Positions 49,719 to 58,447 of a DNA stretch of 64,000 nt are shown here, piece by piece. The notes beneath the pieces are model-generated. The model had not been told where the DNA came from. It searched no databases and saw only the letters and a program-made list of their open reading frames with translations. The translations under genes were made by a program, and so were the position numbers. Source of the DNA: Ramlibacter humi (GTDB taxonomy: Bacteria; Pseudomonadota; Gammaproteobacteria; Burkholderiales; Burkholderiaceae_C); assembly GCF_004681975.1 (NCBI RefSeq), contig NZ_SMLK01000001.1:372001-436000 (forward strand), read 5' to 3'. Position 1 is the first letter of the stretch; every line of letters begins with the position of its first letter.

Positions 49719-52453
49719 GCCGCTTCGCGCGTTCGCTGTTCGCCGTGCTGCTGCTGCTGGCGGCGTGGCAATCGCGCGCCGACACGGTGATGCTCGGCGA
49801 CGAGCCCAGCTACCCGCTCTCGCGCTCGTTCAGCTACCTGGAAGACGCGGGCGGCATGCTGCAGCTGGAAGACGTCCTGCGGCCGGACACCCAGGCGAAG
49901 TTCAAGCCGCTGGCGCCGCTGGGTCCGGGCCCGAACTTCGGGCTGACGCGGTCCGCGTTCTGGCTGAAGGTGTCGCTGGACGTGCCGGCGGGCGTGCCGC
50001 GCGACTGGCTGCTGGAGGTGGCCTATCCGCCGCTGGACCACATCAACCTGTTCTCGCCCGACCAGGCTTTCGGCTTCCAGCAGCAGGTGGGCGGCGACAA
50101 CGAGCCGTTCGCGGCGCGCGAGCTGCCGCACCGCAACCACGTGTTCCCGGTGCGCGTGTACCCGGGCACGTCGTCGACGATCTATCTGCGCGTGCAGTCG
50201 GAAGGCACGGTATCCGCGCCTGTGCGCCTGTGGCAGCCCAGGGCGCTGTGGGCGCACGACCAGCAGACCTACGCCACGCTGGCGCTGTACTTCGGCCTGC
50301 TGGGCGGGCTGCTGCTCTACAACCTGCTGCTGTGGGTATCGGTGCGCGACCGCGCCTACCTGGTGTACGTGGCCTTCGTCGCCTCGATGGGCGTCGGCCA
50401 GGCCGCGCTGTCGGGCCTGGGCGCGCAGTTCCTGTGGCCGGAGTGGACCTGGTGGACCGGCGTGTCGGTCCCCGTCGGCCTGAGCGCCGCCGCCATCCTC
50501 GGGCTGCAGTTCGCGCGCAGCTTCCTCTCCAGCGCCGCCCGCATGCCGAAGCTGGACAAGGTATTGCTCGCGCAGATGGCCGGCTGGGGCATCGCGCTGC
50601 TCGCCGCGCTGTCGGTGCTGCACGTGGCGGCATGGATGGTCACGGTGCTGGCCGTGGTGAGCGTGGCGACCATGGCGGCCATCGGCTACATCAGCATCCG
50701 GCGCGAATACGCCGGCGCGCGCTGGTTCTTCACCGCCTGGGCCATGCTGCTGCTGGGCGTGGGCCTGCTGTCGCTGCACGACACGGGCGTGCTGCCGTCC
50801 AACGCGCTGACGTCCAACGCGCTGCTGATCGGCTCGGCGCTGGAGATGGTGCTGCTGTCGTTCGCGCTGGGCGACCGCATCAACGTGGCGCGCCGCTTCA
50901 AGGAGCAGGCGCAGGCGCGCATCGCGGCGGAGCACGCGATGGTGGAAGTGCTGTCGGAATCGCAGGAGCGGCTGAAGCAGGTGCTGGAAGAGCGCGAGGT
51001 GATCCTGGAGAACTCGCTGGTCGGCATCGCCTTCCTCACGCCGCAGGGCCGCTTCAAGTGGGCCAACAAGGCCATGCTGGACATCTTCGGGGCCGACCGG
51101 AACTCGATCATCTCGATGGAGCCGTTCTACGAATCGCGCGAGCAGTACCTGCGGGTTGGCCACGAGGTGGCTGCCGCGGTGGCGCGCGGCGACGTTTACG
51201 AGCGCGAACTGCCGGTGCGGCGGATCGACGGCACGCGCATCTGGATCCAGCTGTCGGGCAAGGCCGCCAGCCGCAGCGACCTGGCGCTGGGCACGGTGTG
51301 GGGGATCATGGACATCACCGAGCGCAAGCAGCTGGAAGAGCAGCTGCGCAGCACCATGTCCGAGCGCGAGGCCATCCTGAACAACGCCGTGATGGGCATC
51401 GTGCTGTCGGTCAACCGCCGCCACGAGTGGGTGAACGAGAAGTTCGCGCAGATGCTGGGCTACCCGCGGCAGATCCTCATCGGCCAGTCGTCGATGTACA
51501 TCCACCCCGACGAGGAAAGCTGGCTGCGTTTCGGCGTGGAGGCGCGCGCCGCGCTCATCGCCACCAACGGCTACACCCACGAGAGGCGGCTGAGGCGCCG
51601 CAACGGCGAGCTGTTCTGGGTGGAGATGGGCGGCAGCTGCGTGCGCCCGCACGACCCGGACAGCGGCGTGATCTGGACCTTCCTGGACATCACCGAAAAA
51701 AAGAAGTCGGCCGACGAGGTGCGCGAGGCGCTGGAGCAGCAGAAGGCGCTGAACGAGTTGCGCACGCGGTTCGTCGCCATGACCAGCCACGAGTTCCGCA
51801 CGCCGCTGGCGGCCATCCTGTCGGCCGAGGAAGTGCTGCGCCACTACGGCGACCGGCTGCCGCAGTCCGAGCGGCTGGCCACGCTGGACGACATCGCGTC
51901 CGGCGTGCAGCGCATGTCGCGCATGATGGACCGCATCCTGCTGCTGGGGCAGGCCGACGCGAGGATGCTGGACTTCGTGCCCGGCTCGGTGGACCTGCCG
52001 GGCCTGTGCCGCAAGCTGGTGGAAGAGGCGAGGGCGCAGCACCCCGACACGCGCTGCGAGGTGTCGGCGCGCTGGGCGGCCGGCGTGGGCCAGGGCCAGT
52101 TCGACGAGAAGCTGCTGCGCCACATCTTCGGCAACCTGCTGTCCAACGCGGTGAAGTACTCGCCCGCCGGCGGCAAGGTCCTGCTTACGGTGCGGCCCGA
52201 GGGCCGCGAGATGGTGTTCGAGGTGGCCGACCAGGGCATCGGCATCCCGGCCGAAGAAGTCCAGCACCTGTTCGAGTCGTTCCACCGCGCCAGCAACGTC
52301 GGCGCGATCCAGGGCACGGGCCTGGGCCTGGCCATCGTGAAGAACGCGGTGGAGGTGCACCACGGCCGCATCGAGGTGCACAGCGAGCTGGGCCGCGGCA
52401 CCCGGTTCATCGTGCGGCTGCCGCTGCAGCCGGAGCCGGTGGCAGCCGCCTAA
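49715..52453 (+). CDS. 7TMR-DISM sensor histidine kinase with two PAS domains
   Basis: This 912-residue kinase has a signal peptide (1-22), a periplasmic 7TMR-DISMED2 domain (about 24-180), a 7TM module (about 185-385), coiled coil, PAS 1 (about 428-538), PAS 2 (about 550-665), HisKA with His692 in AMTSHEFRTPLAAILS and HATPase (about 800-905; NLLSNAVKY, ADQGIGIP, GTGLGLAIVKN). It begins with GTG at 49715, coupled to phoD. The carbohydrate-binding-like extracellular domain suggests that it senses an external ligand. No response regulator is adjacent. Stop codons of this gene and SerB share CTAA. Confidence 0.93.
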   Translation: MSRFARSLFAVLLLLAAWQSRADTVMLGDEPSYPLSRSFSYLEDAGGMLQLEDVLRPDTQAKFKPLAPLGPGPNFGLTRSAFWLKVSLDVPAGVPRDWLLEVAYPPLDHINLFSPDQAFGFQQQVGGDNEPFAARELPHRNHVFPVRVYPGTSSTIYLRVQSEGTVSAPVRLWQPRALWAHDQQTYATLALYFGLLGGLLLYNLLLWVSVRDRAYLVYVAFVASMGVGQAALSGLGAQFLWPEWTWWTGVSVPVGLSAAAILGLQFARSFLSSAARMPKLDKVLLAQMAGWGIALLAALSVLHVAAWMVTVLAVVSVATMAAIGYISIRREYAGARWFFTAWAMLLLGVGLLSLHDTGVLPSNALTSNALLIGSALEMVLLSFALGDRINVARRFKEQAQARIAAEHAMVEVLSESQERLKQVLEEREVILENSLVGIAFLTPQGRFKWANKAMLDIFGADRNSIISMEPFYESREQYLRVGHEVAAAVARGDVYERELPVRRIDGTRIWIQLSGKAASRSDLALGTVWGIMDITERKQLEEQLRSTMSEREAILNNAVMGIVLSVNRRHEWVNEKFAQMLGYPRQILIGQSSMYIHPDEESWLRFGVEARAALIATNGYTHERRLRRRNGELFWVEMGGSCVRPHDPDSGVIWTFLDITEKKKSADEVREALEQQKALNELRTRFVAMTSHEFRTPLAAILSAEEVLRHYGDRLPQSERLATLDDIASGVQRMSRMMDRILLLGQADARMLDFVPGSVDLPGLCRKLVEEARAQHPDTRCEVSARWAAGVGQGQFDEKLLRHIFGNLLSNAVKYSPAGGKVLLTVRPEGREMVFEVADQGIGIPAEEVQHLFESFHRASNVGAIQGTGLGLAIVKNAVEVHHGRIEVHSELGRGTRFIVRLPLQPEPVAAA

Positions 52454-53172
52454 GCCAACACTTCCAGCAGGCGGTCGAGCCCGCCTTCGTTGATCTGCAC
52501 CATCGCCTGCTCGCGGACCTTGGGCTTGGCGTGGTAGGCGACGGACAGGCCGGCCTCACCCATCATCGGCAGGTCGTTGGCGCCGTCGCCCATGGCGATG
52601 GCCTGTTTTGGCGAGATGCCCAGCCGCGCGCAGGTCTCCAACAGCATCTTGCGCTTCTCGGCGCCGTCGCAGATGTCGCCCCAGGGCTGGTTGACCATGC
52701 GGCCGGTGAGCTGGCCGCAGTTGGGGCCGGACTCGATCTCCAGCACGTTGGACCGCGTGAAGTCGATGCCCAGCCGGTCGCGGATGCGGTCGGTGAAGAA
52801 GGTGAAGCCGCCGGACACCAGCAGCGTCTTCAGGCCCGCGGCCTGGCACGCCCTGACCAGTTTCTCGGCGCCGGGGTTCAGCTGCAGCTGCGTGGTGTAG
52901 ACCAGTTCCATGTCCGCCACCGTCACGCCGCGCAGCAGCGCCACGCGGCGGCGCAGGCTTTCCTTGTAGTCGGCGATCTCGCCGCGCATGGCGGCTTCGG
53001 TGATGGCCGCCACTTCGTCCTTCAGCCCCACCGCGCCCGCGATCTCGTCGACGCACTCGATGTTGATCAGCGTCGAGTCCATGTCGAAAGCGATCAGCTT
53101 GAAGCCGGAGAGGCGAAGGGGCGGGGTGAAGCCCTGGATGGCGAGGCCGGGTGAGAAATCTTGCGCGGGCAT
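52450..53172 (-). CDS. serB: phosphoserine phosphatase
   Basis: This 240-residue HAD-superfamily enzyme removes phosphate from phosphoserine in the last step of serine synthesis. Motif I DMDSTL with Asp30 and Asp32, motif II SGGFTFF, and motif III/IV KRKMLLE and GDGANDLPMM are intact; IECVDEIAGAVGL is the SerB cap region. It lacks the N-terminal ACT-type extension of E. coli SerB, giving the shorter form common in beta-proteobacteria. Start at 53172. It lies 47 bp after the 83-residue gene on the same strand. Confidence 0.93.
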   Translation of the reverse strand: MPAQDFSPGLAIQGFTPPLRLSGFKLIAFDMDSTLINIECVDEIAGAVGLKDEVAAITEAAMRGEIADYKESLRRRVALLRGVTVADMELVYTTQLQLNPGAEKLVRACQAAGLKTLLVSGGFTFFTDRIRDRLGIDFTRSNVLEIESGPNCGQLTGRMVNQPWGDICDGAEKRKMLLETCARLGISPKQAIAMGDGANDLPMMGEAGLSVAYHAKPKVREQAMVQINEGGLDRLLEVLA

Positions 53173-53219
53173 GGGAGCGATTGTCCCATCCCGCGCCTGG
53201 CCGCTCGCGCGGCGCCGGG

Positions 53220-53471
53220 TCAAGTCAGCCCGGCGTTCAGAACCTGCAGCTTGCCCGGCCCGCGGTTGCGGATGTGGACCTCCCGGCCGGCCCCGCAGTC
53301 GAACTTGTCGGTGTGGCCCGCGCTGAGCGTCTGGTCCGGATGGCGCTCGGCGCCAAGTTCGATCCAGTAGCTCACGTTCGCCCCTTTGGGGTTGTACACG
53401 CTCACCGTGCCCTTGAGCATGCCGAGCCTCACTTCCTTGTTGTCGCCATCCACGTTTTTCACGCCACTCAT
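53220..53471 (-). CDS. small beta-type hypothetical protein of the 53-63 kb cluster
   Basis: This 83-residue protein (MSGVKNVDGDNKEVRLGMLK at the start) is not recognised. It has alternating strands (GTVSVYNPKGANVSYWIELG; EVHIRNRGPGKLQVLN) and a HTDKFDCG loop with one Cys, suggesting a small beta-sandwich. No signal peptide occurs. The ATG at 53471 is preceded by AAGGAGATCGTG, a strong site; a GTG one codon upstream is less well spaced. It is 29 bp after the 1517-residue gene, likely co-transcribed; a cap, inhibitor or binding partner is possible by context only. Confidence 0.8.
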   Translation of the reverse strand: MSGVKNVDGDNKEVRLGMLKGTVSVYNPKGANVSYWIELGAERHPDQTLSAGHTDKFDCGAGREVHIRNRGPGKLQVLNAGLT

Positions 53472-53500
53472 CACGATCTCCTTTCAGGGTTGAACAACAT

Positions 53501-56500
53501 TCACTTGGCCGCGGCCATCTCGGACTGCTCGCGCTCGCGCGGCACCGGCGCGGGTGCGGGTGCGGACGGGCTGGCCGGAACCAGCTGCCGAACCCGGGCC
53601 AGCTTCGAGACGATGCGAGGCAGGTCCGCCGACTGGCCGTGCCGCTCCATTTCCGCCACCACCTCGCGCGTGAGGCCTTCCAGCAGCCCGCGCGGCACTT
53701 CTTCCTGCAGCAGGCGCAGCACCTTGCGGCCCTGCCCGGATGCGGTCCATCCGTCGAGCTGGCGCAGCGGGTAGCCGAAGCCGCCCACGCTCGCCTGCGC
53801 CGGGAAGCCGTCGCCGTCCACGCCGAGCGCCAGCGAGGTGGCCAGCAACTGCGGCACGCCGTCGGGCCCCGCCGGCAGTTCCTGCACGGCGATGCGCACG
53901 CTGCCCAGGCCGTCGCAGGCCTTGGCGTAGGCCCCTTCCTCCTGGGTGAAGCCCATGCGCCGGAAGGTGCCCGCGTCGCAGACGGCGCCCAGCTCTCCGT
54001 AGGTCGCCTGCAGCCACATGTGCTCGTCGGCGACGAACTCCCGCCGGCGTGCCTCGAAGCGCGCAGAAGCGCGGCCGGAGTAGTAGAAGGCTTCCCAGTA
54101 CTGGAAGCGCTGGCCGCCGCAGCTGGCCGGCGCCTGCACCTCCACGGCCTCGCCCGTGCGATAGATGCGCAGGGCGGTGGCGCGCCCGTCGCCGCGGCCG
54201 GCGACGTCGGCACCGGAGAAGGACAGGAAGGGACGCAGGCCGTGGTTGCCCACCAGCGACAGCGTCTTCACGTCCACGCTGCTGCGCCGCATGTGGCTCA
54301 GGAGCAGCTTCAGCCGCAGTTTGGTCACCTGCGCCTTGTCGCCGTACTGCGCCGGCAGGACGGTGCGCGTCACCAGGATGTCGGACCACGCCGCCGGCGC
54401 CGTGTAGCGCGCCGTGTTGGCGGCCACGCGGTTGGACGACTGGCCCACCAGCCAGTCCAGCAGGCTCGCGTCGCCGTCGTCGGGACGGTTGTTGGCGATC
54501 CTGACCGCGCCGTCCTTGTAGGCGCAGGAGACGCTCCAGGCCCGCCCCCGCTCTTCCTGCTTGCTGTTGGCGCTTTCGCGGATCTTGGTCAGGAAGGCCA
54601 GCAGCGTGTCCTCGGACCGCAGGATCGACTGCCCGGCGTGCACCAGCCAGAAGTTGAGGTTGAGGTCCGCCGGCGGCGCCTTCAGCGCCAGGCCGGCCTC
54701 TTCGTCCAGGCCGATGGACAGCAGCCGCACGTTCTGGTCGGAAGGATCGAGTTGCGCCGCTTCCATCAGGTTGACCGTCGTCGAGCCCGTGGTGTTCAGC
54801 TGCGCGAGCTGCTGCGCATCGAGCGTGACGTACACGTTCTGCTGGTAGGCGACGTCGGTGGTGTTCACCACGTCCACCAGCTCGGCCACGATGGACTGGA
54901 GTTGCGCTTCGTAGGTGCGCCGCACGTTCTCGATCTTCTCGCGCGGAAAGACCAGGTCCACCGCCTGCAGCAGCGTGTCGGGCGTGCCTGCCGCCGGCGC
55001 GGCGTTGCACAGCTTGTCGACGCTGGCCGTCAGGTCGTTCAGCAGGAAGTCCGCCTTGGTGCACGGGCGCAGCAGCCGGTACTCGAAAGACTTCGCCAGG
55101 TAGTACTGCATGCGGGCAAGGCTCTCCACCGCGTCGCGCTCGACCACCTGGAAGTAGCCGTGCAGCGCCGGATCCAGCGCCTTGAGGGCGCCGTCGCGGG
55201 CGGCGGTGATCCTGGCGATGGCCGCCTGCACCTCGCCCATGCGGGCGAGCGAGTCGCGCACGGTTTCCAGCGCGGACGCCAGCGAGGTCGCGGCGTCGCC
55301 CTGACGCTCCGACGCGGCGTCGATCTTGTGGATCAGGTCCATGTAGGCCGGGCAGTTCTCCTTGGCCTTGGCCAGTTCGGCGTCGATGGTGGAGCGCGGC
55401 ACGCTGAGCGCCGAGATGCCCTCGGTGAGGTCGTGCACGGCGCTGCCGGCCTGGTTGGCCACCTGGCCCAGCTGGCCGGAGAAGTCCTTCAGCGGCTGCT
55501 GGCGCTCGGCCGCCGTGCGATCGAGCTGCCTGTCCTCGTCCTTCCAGGCGCGCAGCGTCGCGTCGTTCTTCCTGCGCTCGGCCACGCGCGCCTGGCCTTC
55601 GGCGCGCAGGCGCTTGCCGTATTCCCCGGCGATGCCCTTTTCCTTCAGCTTGGCCAGCACGTCGGCTTCGCTGGCACCGGCGGGCAGGCCGTGCTTGCCC
55701 GCCAACTCGCCGAGCACCTTCTGCTTGTCCTGCTCGCGCTGCCTGGCCACGTCTTCGCGGCGCGCCTGGCGTTCGGCCGCCGCGTTGAGCTTGCGGTCGC
55801 ATTCGGCCTTGCGCTTTTCCTTCAGCCTGGCGTACTGCTCCTCCAGCGCCGCCACCTGGGCACCCAGCTTGTCGCTGCCGGCGCTGGCGAGCCCCGAAAC
55901 CGTCTTTTCGGCCAGCGCGTCCAGGCCCTTGCCCTTCATGGCCTGCAGGTTCTCGTCGATCGACTTGGACGAGTCGATGGCGCCCAGGATGTTGGCGCCC
56001 TGGCCGATCATGCCGGTGATCGGCTGGCCCACCGGCACCAGCTGCAGCACGCCGGACAGGATGTTGAGCACGCCTTTGAAGATCGCCTTCTGCTTCTCGT
56101 TGGCGACGACCTGCTTCTCCAGCTGCGCTTCCTTGTCGCGCAGGCTCTGGCGCAACGCGTCCTGTTCCACCTTCGCATCCAGGATCTCCTTGCGGATGCC
56201 GTCCAGGGAGGCGAGCGCGTCGTTGTGCTCCTCGGCCAGCGCCTTGCGGCGCCGCACCAGGCCGTCCAGCGCGAGGTCCCATTCCAGCGAGGCGGTGGAC
56301 AGCTGCTCGTAGCGGGCGTTGAGCCAGCGCGCGAAGCACAGCACCGGGATGGCGCCGTCGATGGTGGCGCGGTAGAGCTTCAGGTTCAGCTCGAACGACA
56401 GGGCCGGCACCCAGCCCGGGCGCTTGCCGAAGGCGTCGAGCCCGCTCTCCAGCCGCTCATGCAGGGCGTCCAGCGCGGCTGCCTCCGGGAGAAAGTCGCC

Positions 56501-58054
56501 GGCGCTGAAGCCCTGGGCGAACTGACCGTCCTTCAGCGCCTTGCCGTAGGCCTCCACCAGCAGCGTGGCTTCGGCGGTGAAGCCGGCACGGAACAGCTTC
56601 TGCGCATGGTCGCATGCGCGGTTGGCCAGCGTGGGATGGCACCAGCCACCGGGGACGTCGGCCACGGGCAGGCTGCGCCCCGTGGCGGCGGGCCCCGGTT
56701 CGGGCGGCGTCACCAGCTGCATCGGCGGCGCCTCGGCCAGCACGGTGATGCTCATCTCGTTGGCGGCGTCCCAGAAGCCGCGCCAGTACATCAGCTTGGC
56801 CTTGCAGGGGTTCAGGGGCTGGCGCGCGTTGGTCGCGTTCAGCGGCGTGGCCGGCGTGCCGTTGTCTCCCGGCTCGCCGCCTTGCGCCGTGACGGCGCCG
56901 GCGGCCCGCAGGGCGGGCGCGATGCCGGCGGTGCCGCCGACCGTGCCGCCGTCGCCGCCGGGGCCGCCCTGGCCGGCGGGCTCGCGGGTGCGGATGGGCG
57001 CGAAGCCGGGCCATGCCCCCCAGCAGGTTTCGCCGTTGGCGAGGTCCGGGATGTTGAAGTACGGCCGCTCGATGTTGCCCTCGGCGGGCGGCTCCTTGTC
57101 CCAGTAGTCCACGCGCACCGCCCGGTCCAGGATGTGGCGCTCGTCGTCGCTGCGCAGGTTGTCTTTCACCACCAGATCCTTGGGCGGCCCGAGGAAGTAC
57201 TTGCGCTGGATGGTCTTGTTGCCGTACGGGTAGGTCGCCAGCTGGACCGGGTTGCGCGCCTGGCCGTTGCCGCCGCGCCCACCCTTGGCACCGTTGGAGA
57301 CCACGCAAGGCGCACCGACGATGTCGCGCGCATGGAAGGTCACCGGGCCGCCGGCGCCGCCGGCCTCGCCCGTGACGCATTCGTCGGCCCACAGCTCCAG
57401 CGGATTGGCCGAGGTGTCGATGCGGGCGCCGGGCGCGAATTCGACGACCCGCGCGTAGATTTCGATGGCCGTCTGCGGCAGCCGCACCGTGCTGGACACC
57501 ACCAGGCGGTCCGCGATCAGGGTGAGGTTCTGCAGGTCGTCCGTGTTCCCCAGCAGGCGGCTGAGCGGGTTCTGCGCGTTGCCCAGTTCGATGGTGAGCG
57601 CGCAGCAGGACACCGAGCGCGTCAGGCGGAAGTCGTTGTTGAACCAGGTCTCCTCTTCCGACCAGGTTTGCGCCAGCGCGTAGTCGCCCGGGTCGGGCCG
57701 GCGCTGCGACCGGGTCGCGATGCCCACCGTCTGGTCGGGGTCGCGCAGCGCGCGCCGCAGCACCAGGCGGTGGGTGACGTCGCCGGCGCGCAGGTCGAAC
57801 TGCAGGTCGGCGGCGTCGTAGCGGCCGGCGGCATCGCCGGAGGCGGTGAATTCGAACAGGCACCGATCGGTGCCGCGCGGGTCCGGCGTGCACGCGAAGC
57901 GGCCGGCCAGCGCGCCGGCGGCCGGGCCCGCGACGTGCGCGGCGGACAGCGTCCGCGCCGCCGGGCCGGTGAAGCAGATCCGCGTGTCTTCTTCGGGCCA
58001 GTAGGCATCGACCAGCCCGTGCGCCTGAATGTCCTGGAAGGCGATTTCACGCAT
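53501..58054 (-). CDS. 1517-aa protein with beta-solenoid-like, Gly-rich and coiled-coil regions
   Basis: This very large protein is not recognised. Residues 1-230 are beta-rich, with the stretch LTLIADRLVVSSTVRLPQTA, IEIYARVVEF near 177-206 that looks like stacked beta-solenoid turns. Gly-rich segments occur at 229-265 and 360-400 (AGQGGPGGDGGTVGGTAGIA). Residues 590-660 and 730-960 are long coiled coils, Lys/Glu/Arg/Ala rich; they flank one hydrophobic hairpin at 659-695 (FKGVLNILSGVLQLVPVGQP; GMIGQGANILGAI). Residues 1040-1480 form a second beta-rich part. There is no signal peptide. It ends with a Pro/Ala tail. The plan resembles alpha-helical pore formers or Tc-type toxin subunits in layout only. 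Start ATG 58054 follows AGGGAGAACACC. Confidence 0.85.
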   Translation of the reverse strand: MREIAFQDIQAHGLVDAYWPEEDTRICFTGPAARTLSAAHVAGPAAGALAGRFACTPDPRGTDRCLFEFTASGDAAGRYDAADLQFDLRAGDVTHRLVLRRALRDPDQTVGIATRSQRRPDPGDYALAQTWSEEETWFNNDFRLTRSVSCCALTIELGNAQNPLSRLLGNTDDLQNLTLIADRLVVSSTVRLPQTAIEIYARVVEFAPGARIDTSANPLELWADECVTGEAGGAGGPVTFHARDIVGAPCVVSNGAKGGRGGNGQARNPVQLATYPYGNKTIQRKYFLGPPKDLVVKDNLRSDDERHILDRAVRVDYWDKEPPAEGNIERPYFNIPDLANGETCWGAWPGFAPIRTREPAGQGGPGGDGGTVGGTAGIAPALRAAGAVTAQGGEPGDNGTPATPLNATNARQPLNPCKAKLMYWRGFWDAANEMSITVLAEAPPMQLVTPPEPGPAATGRSLPVADVPGGWCHPTLANRACDHAQKLFRAGFTAEATLLVEAYGKALKDGQFAQGFSAGDFLPEAAALDALHERLESGLDAFGKRPGWVPALSFELNLKLYRATIDGAIPVLCFARWLNARYEQLSTASLEWDLALDGLVRRRKALAEEHNDALASLDGIRKEILDAKVEQDALRQSLRDKEAQLEKQVVANEKQKAIFKGVLNILSGVLQLVPVGQPITGMIGQGANILGAIDSSKSIDENLQAMKGKGLDALAEKTVSGLASAGSDKLGAQVAALEEQYARLKEKRKAECDRKLNAAAERQARREDVARQREQDKQKVLGELAGKHGLPAGASEADVLAKLKEKGIAGEYGKRLRAEGQARVAERRKNDATLRAWKDEDRQLDRTAAERQQPLKDFSGQLGQVANQAGSAVHDLTEGISALSVPRSTIDAELAKAKENCPAYMDLIHKIDAASERQGDAATSLASALETVRDSLARMGEVQAAIARITAARDGALKALDPALHGYFQVVERDAVESLARMQYYLAKSFEYRLLRPCTKADFLLNDLTASVDKLCNAAPAAGTPDTLLQAVDLVFPREKIENVRRTYEAQLQSIVAELVDVVNTTDVAYQQNVYVTLDAQQLAQLNTTGSTTVNLMEAAQLDPSDQNVRLLSIGLDEEAGLALKAPPADLNLNFWLVHAGQSILRSEDTLLAFLTKIRESANSKQEERGRAWSVSCAYKDGAVRIANNRPDDGDASLLDWLVGQSSNRVAANTARYTAPAAWSDILVTRTVLPAQYGDKAQVTKLRLKLLLSHMRRSSVDVKTLSLVGNHGLRPFLSFSGADVAGRGDGRATALRIYRTGEAVEVQAPASCGGQRFQYWEAFYYSGRASARFEARRREFVADEHMWLQATYGELGAVCDAGTFRRMGFTQEEGAYAKACDGLGSVRIAVQELPAGPDGVPQLLATSLALGVDGDGFPAQASVGGFGYPLRQLDGWTASGQGRKVLRLLQEEVPRGLLEGLTREVVAEMERHGQSADLPRIVSKLARVRQLVPASPSAPAPAPVPREREQSEMAAAK

Positions 58055-58079
58055 GGTGTTCTCCCTGGGGATGCCGGCG

Positions 58080-58313
58080 TCAGACCTTGAGGATCTCGAC
58101 TTCGCGCTCGGCCACCGTGCCCTTGCGCAGCTTCGCCTGGATCGTGCGATTGGTGCCCTTGAACGCGATGGCCTTGGTTTGCAGCACGTCCAGCTCCCAT
58201 CCGGCGGCGTTGGCCGTCACCCACTGGCCGATCAGGGTCTTCAGCTCCGTCTGCGTCTCGTGGTGCATCGCCTGGAGCGTGGCCTGCGCCGCGCTGGAAT
58301 ACGTGATCTTCAT
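58080..58313 (-). CDS. small hypothetical protein, ParE/RelE-like N-terminus
   Basis: This 77-residue protein begins MKITYSSAAQATLQAMHHET, whose strand and helix resemble ParE/RelE toxin openings, and continues WELDVLQTKAIAFKGTNRTI and a charged end. The toxin likeness is weak and no antitoxin gene is nearby, so the name is descriptive only. It lies 25 bp before the 1517-residue gene, same strand, and could be a chaperone or adapter for it. The ribosome site (GGGGACC) is modest. Confidence 0.7.
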   Translation of the reverse strand: MKITYSSAAQATLQAMHHETQTELKTLIGQWVTANAAGWELDVLQTKAIAFKGTNRTIQAKLRKGTVAEREVEILKV

Positions 58314-58447
58314 GTCGGTCCCCGTGGTGGACGGCGCGGGATTGCACCGTCGAGGCGGACTCTAGGAACGCGTGCCCGCCGGCGCGATCCCGCGATCGCG
58401 GCGGCGGGCGGCCATGGCGTACCGCGTTCGCGGTAGCGCGCCGGCGC

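Noticed and set aside
49669-53154. Open frame of 1161 codons across the histidine kinase and SerB
   Set aside because: It is in a different frame from the kinase and covers SerB antisense; its translation is low complexity (Ala/Arg/Gly/Pro) and carries no motif.
53639-58090. Open frame of 1483 codons on the plus strand, antisense to the 1517-aa gene
   Set aside because: GC-rich codon bias leaves the opposite frame open. The translation is rich in His/Arg/Gln/Val with no domain, while the minus strand has a good ribosome site and family-like composition.
58080-58313. Toxin-antitoxin module of the ParE/RelE type
   Set aside because: The opening strand and helix look similar, but the C-terminal part does not fit and no antitoxin gene lies beside it. 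It is kept as a hypothetical protein.
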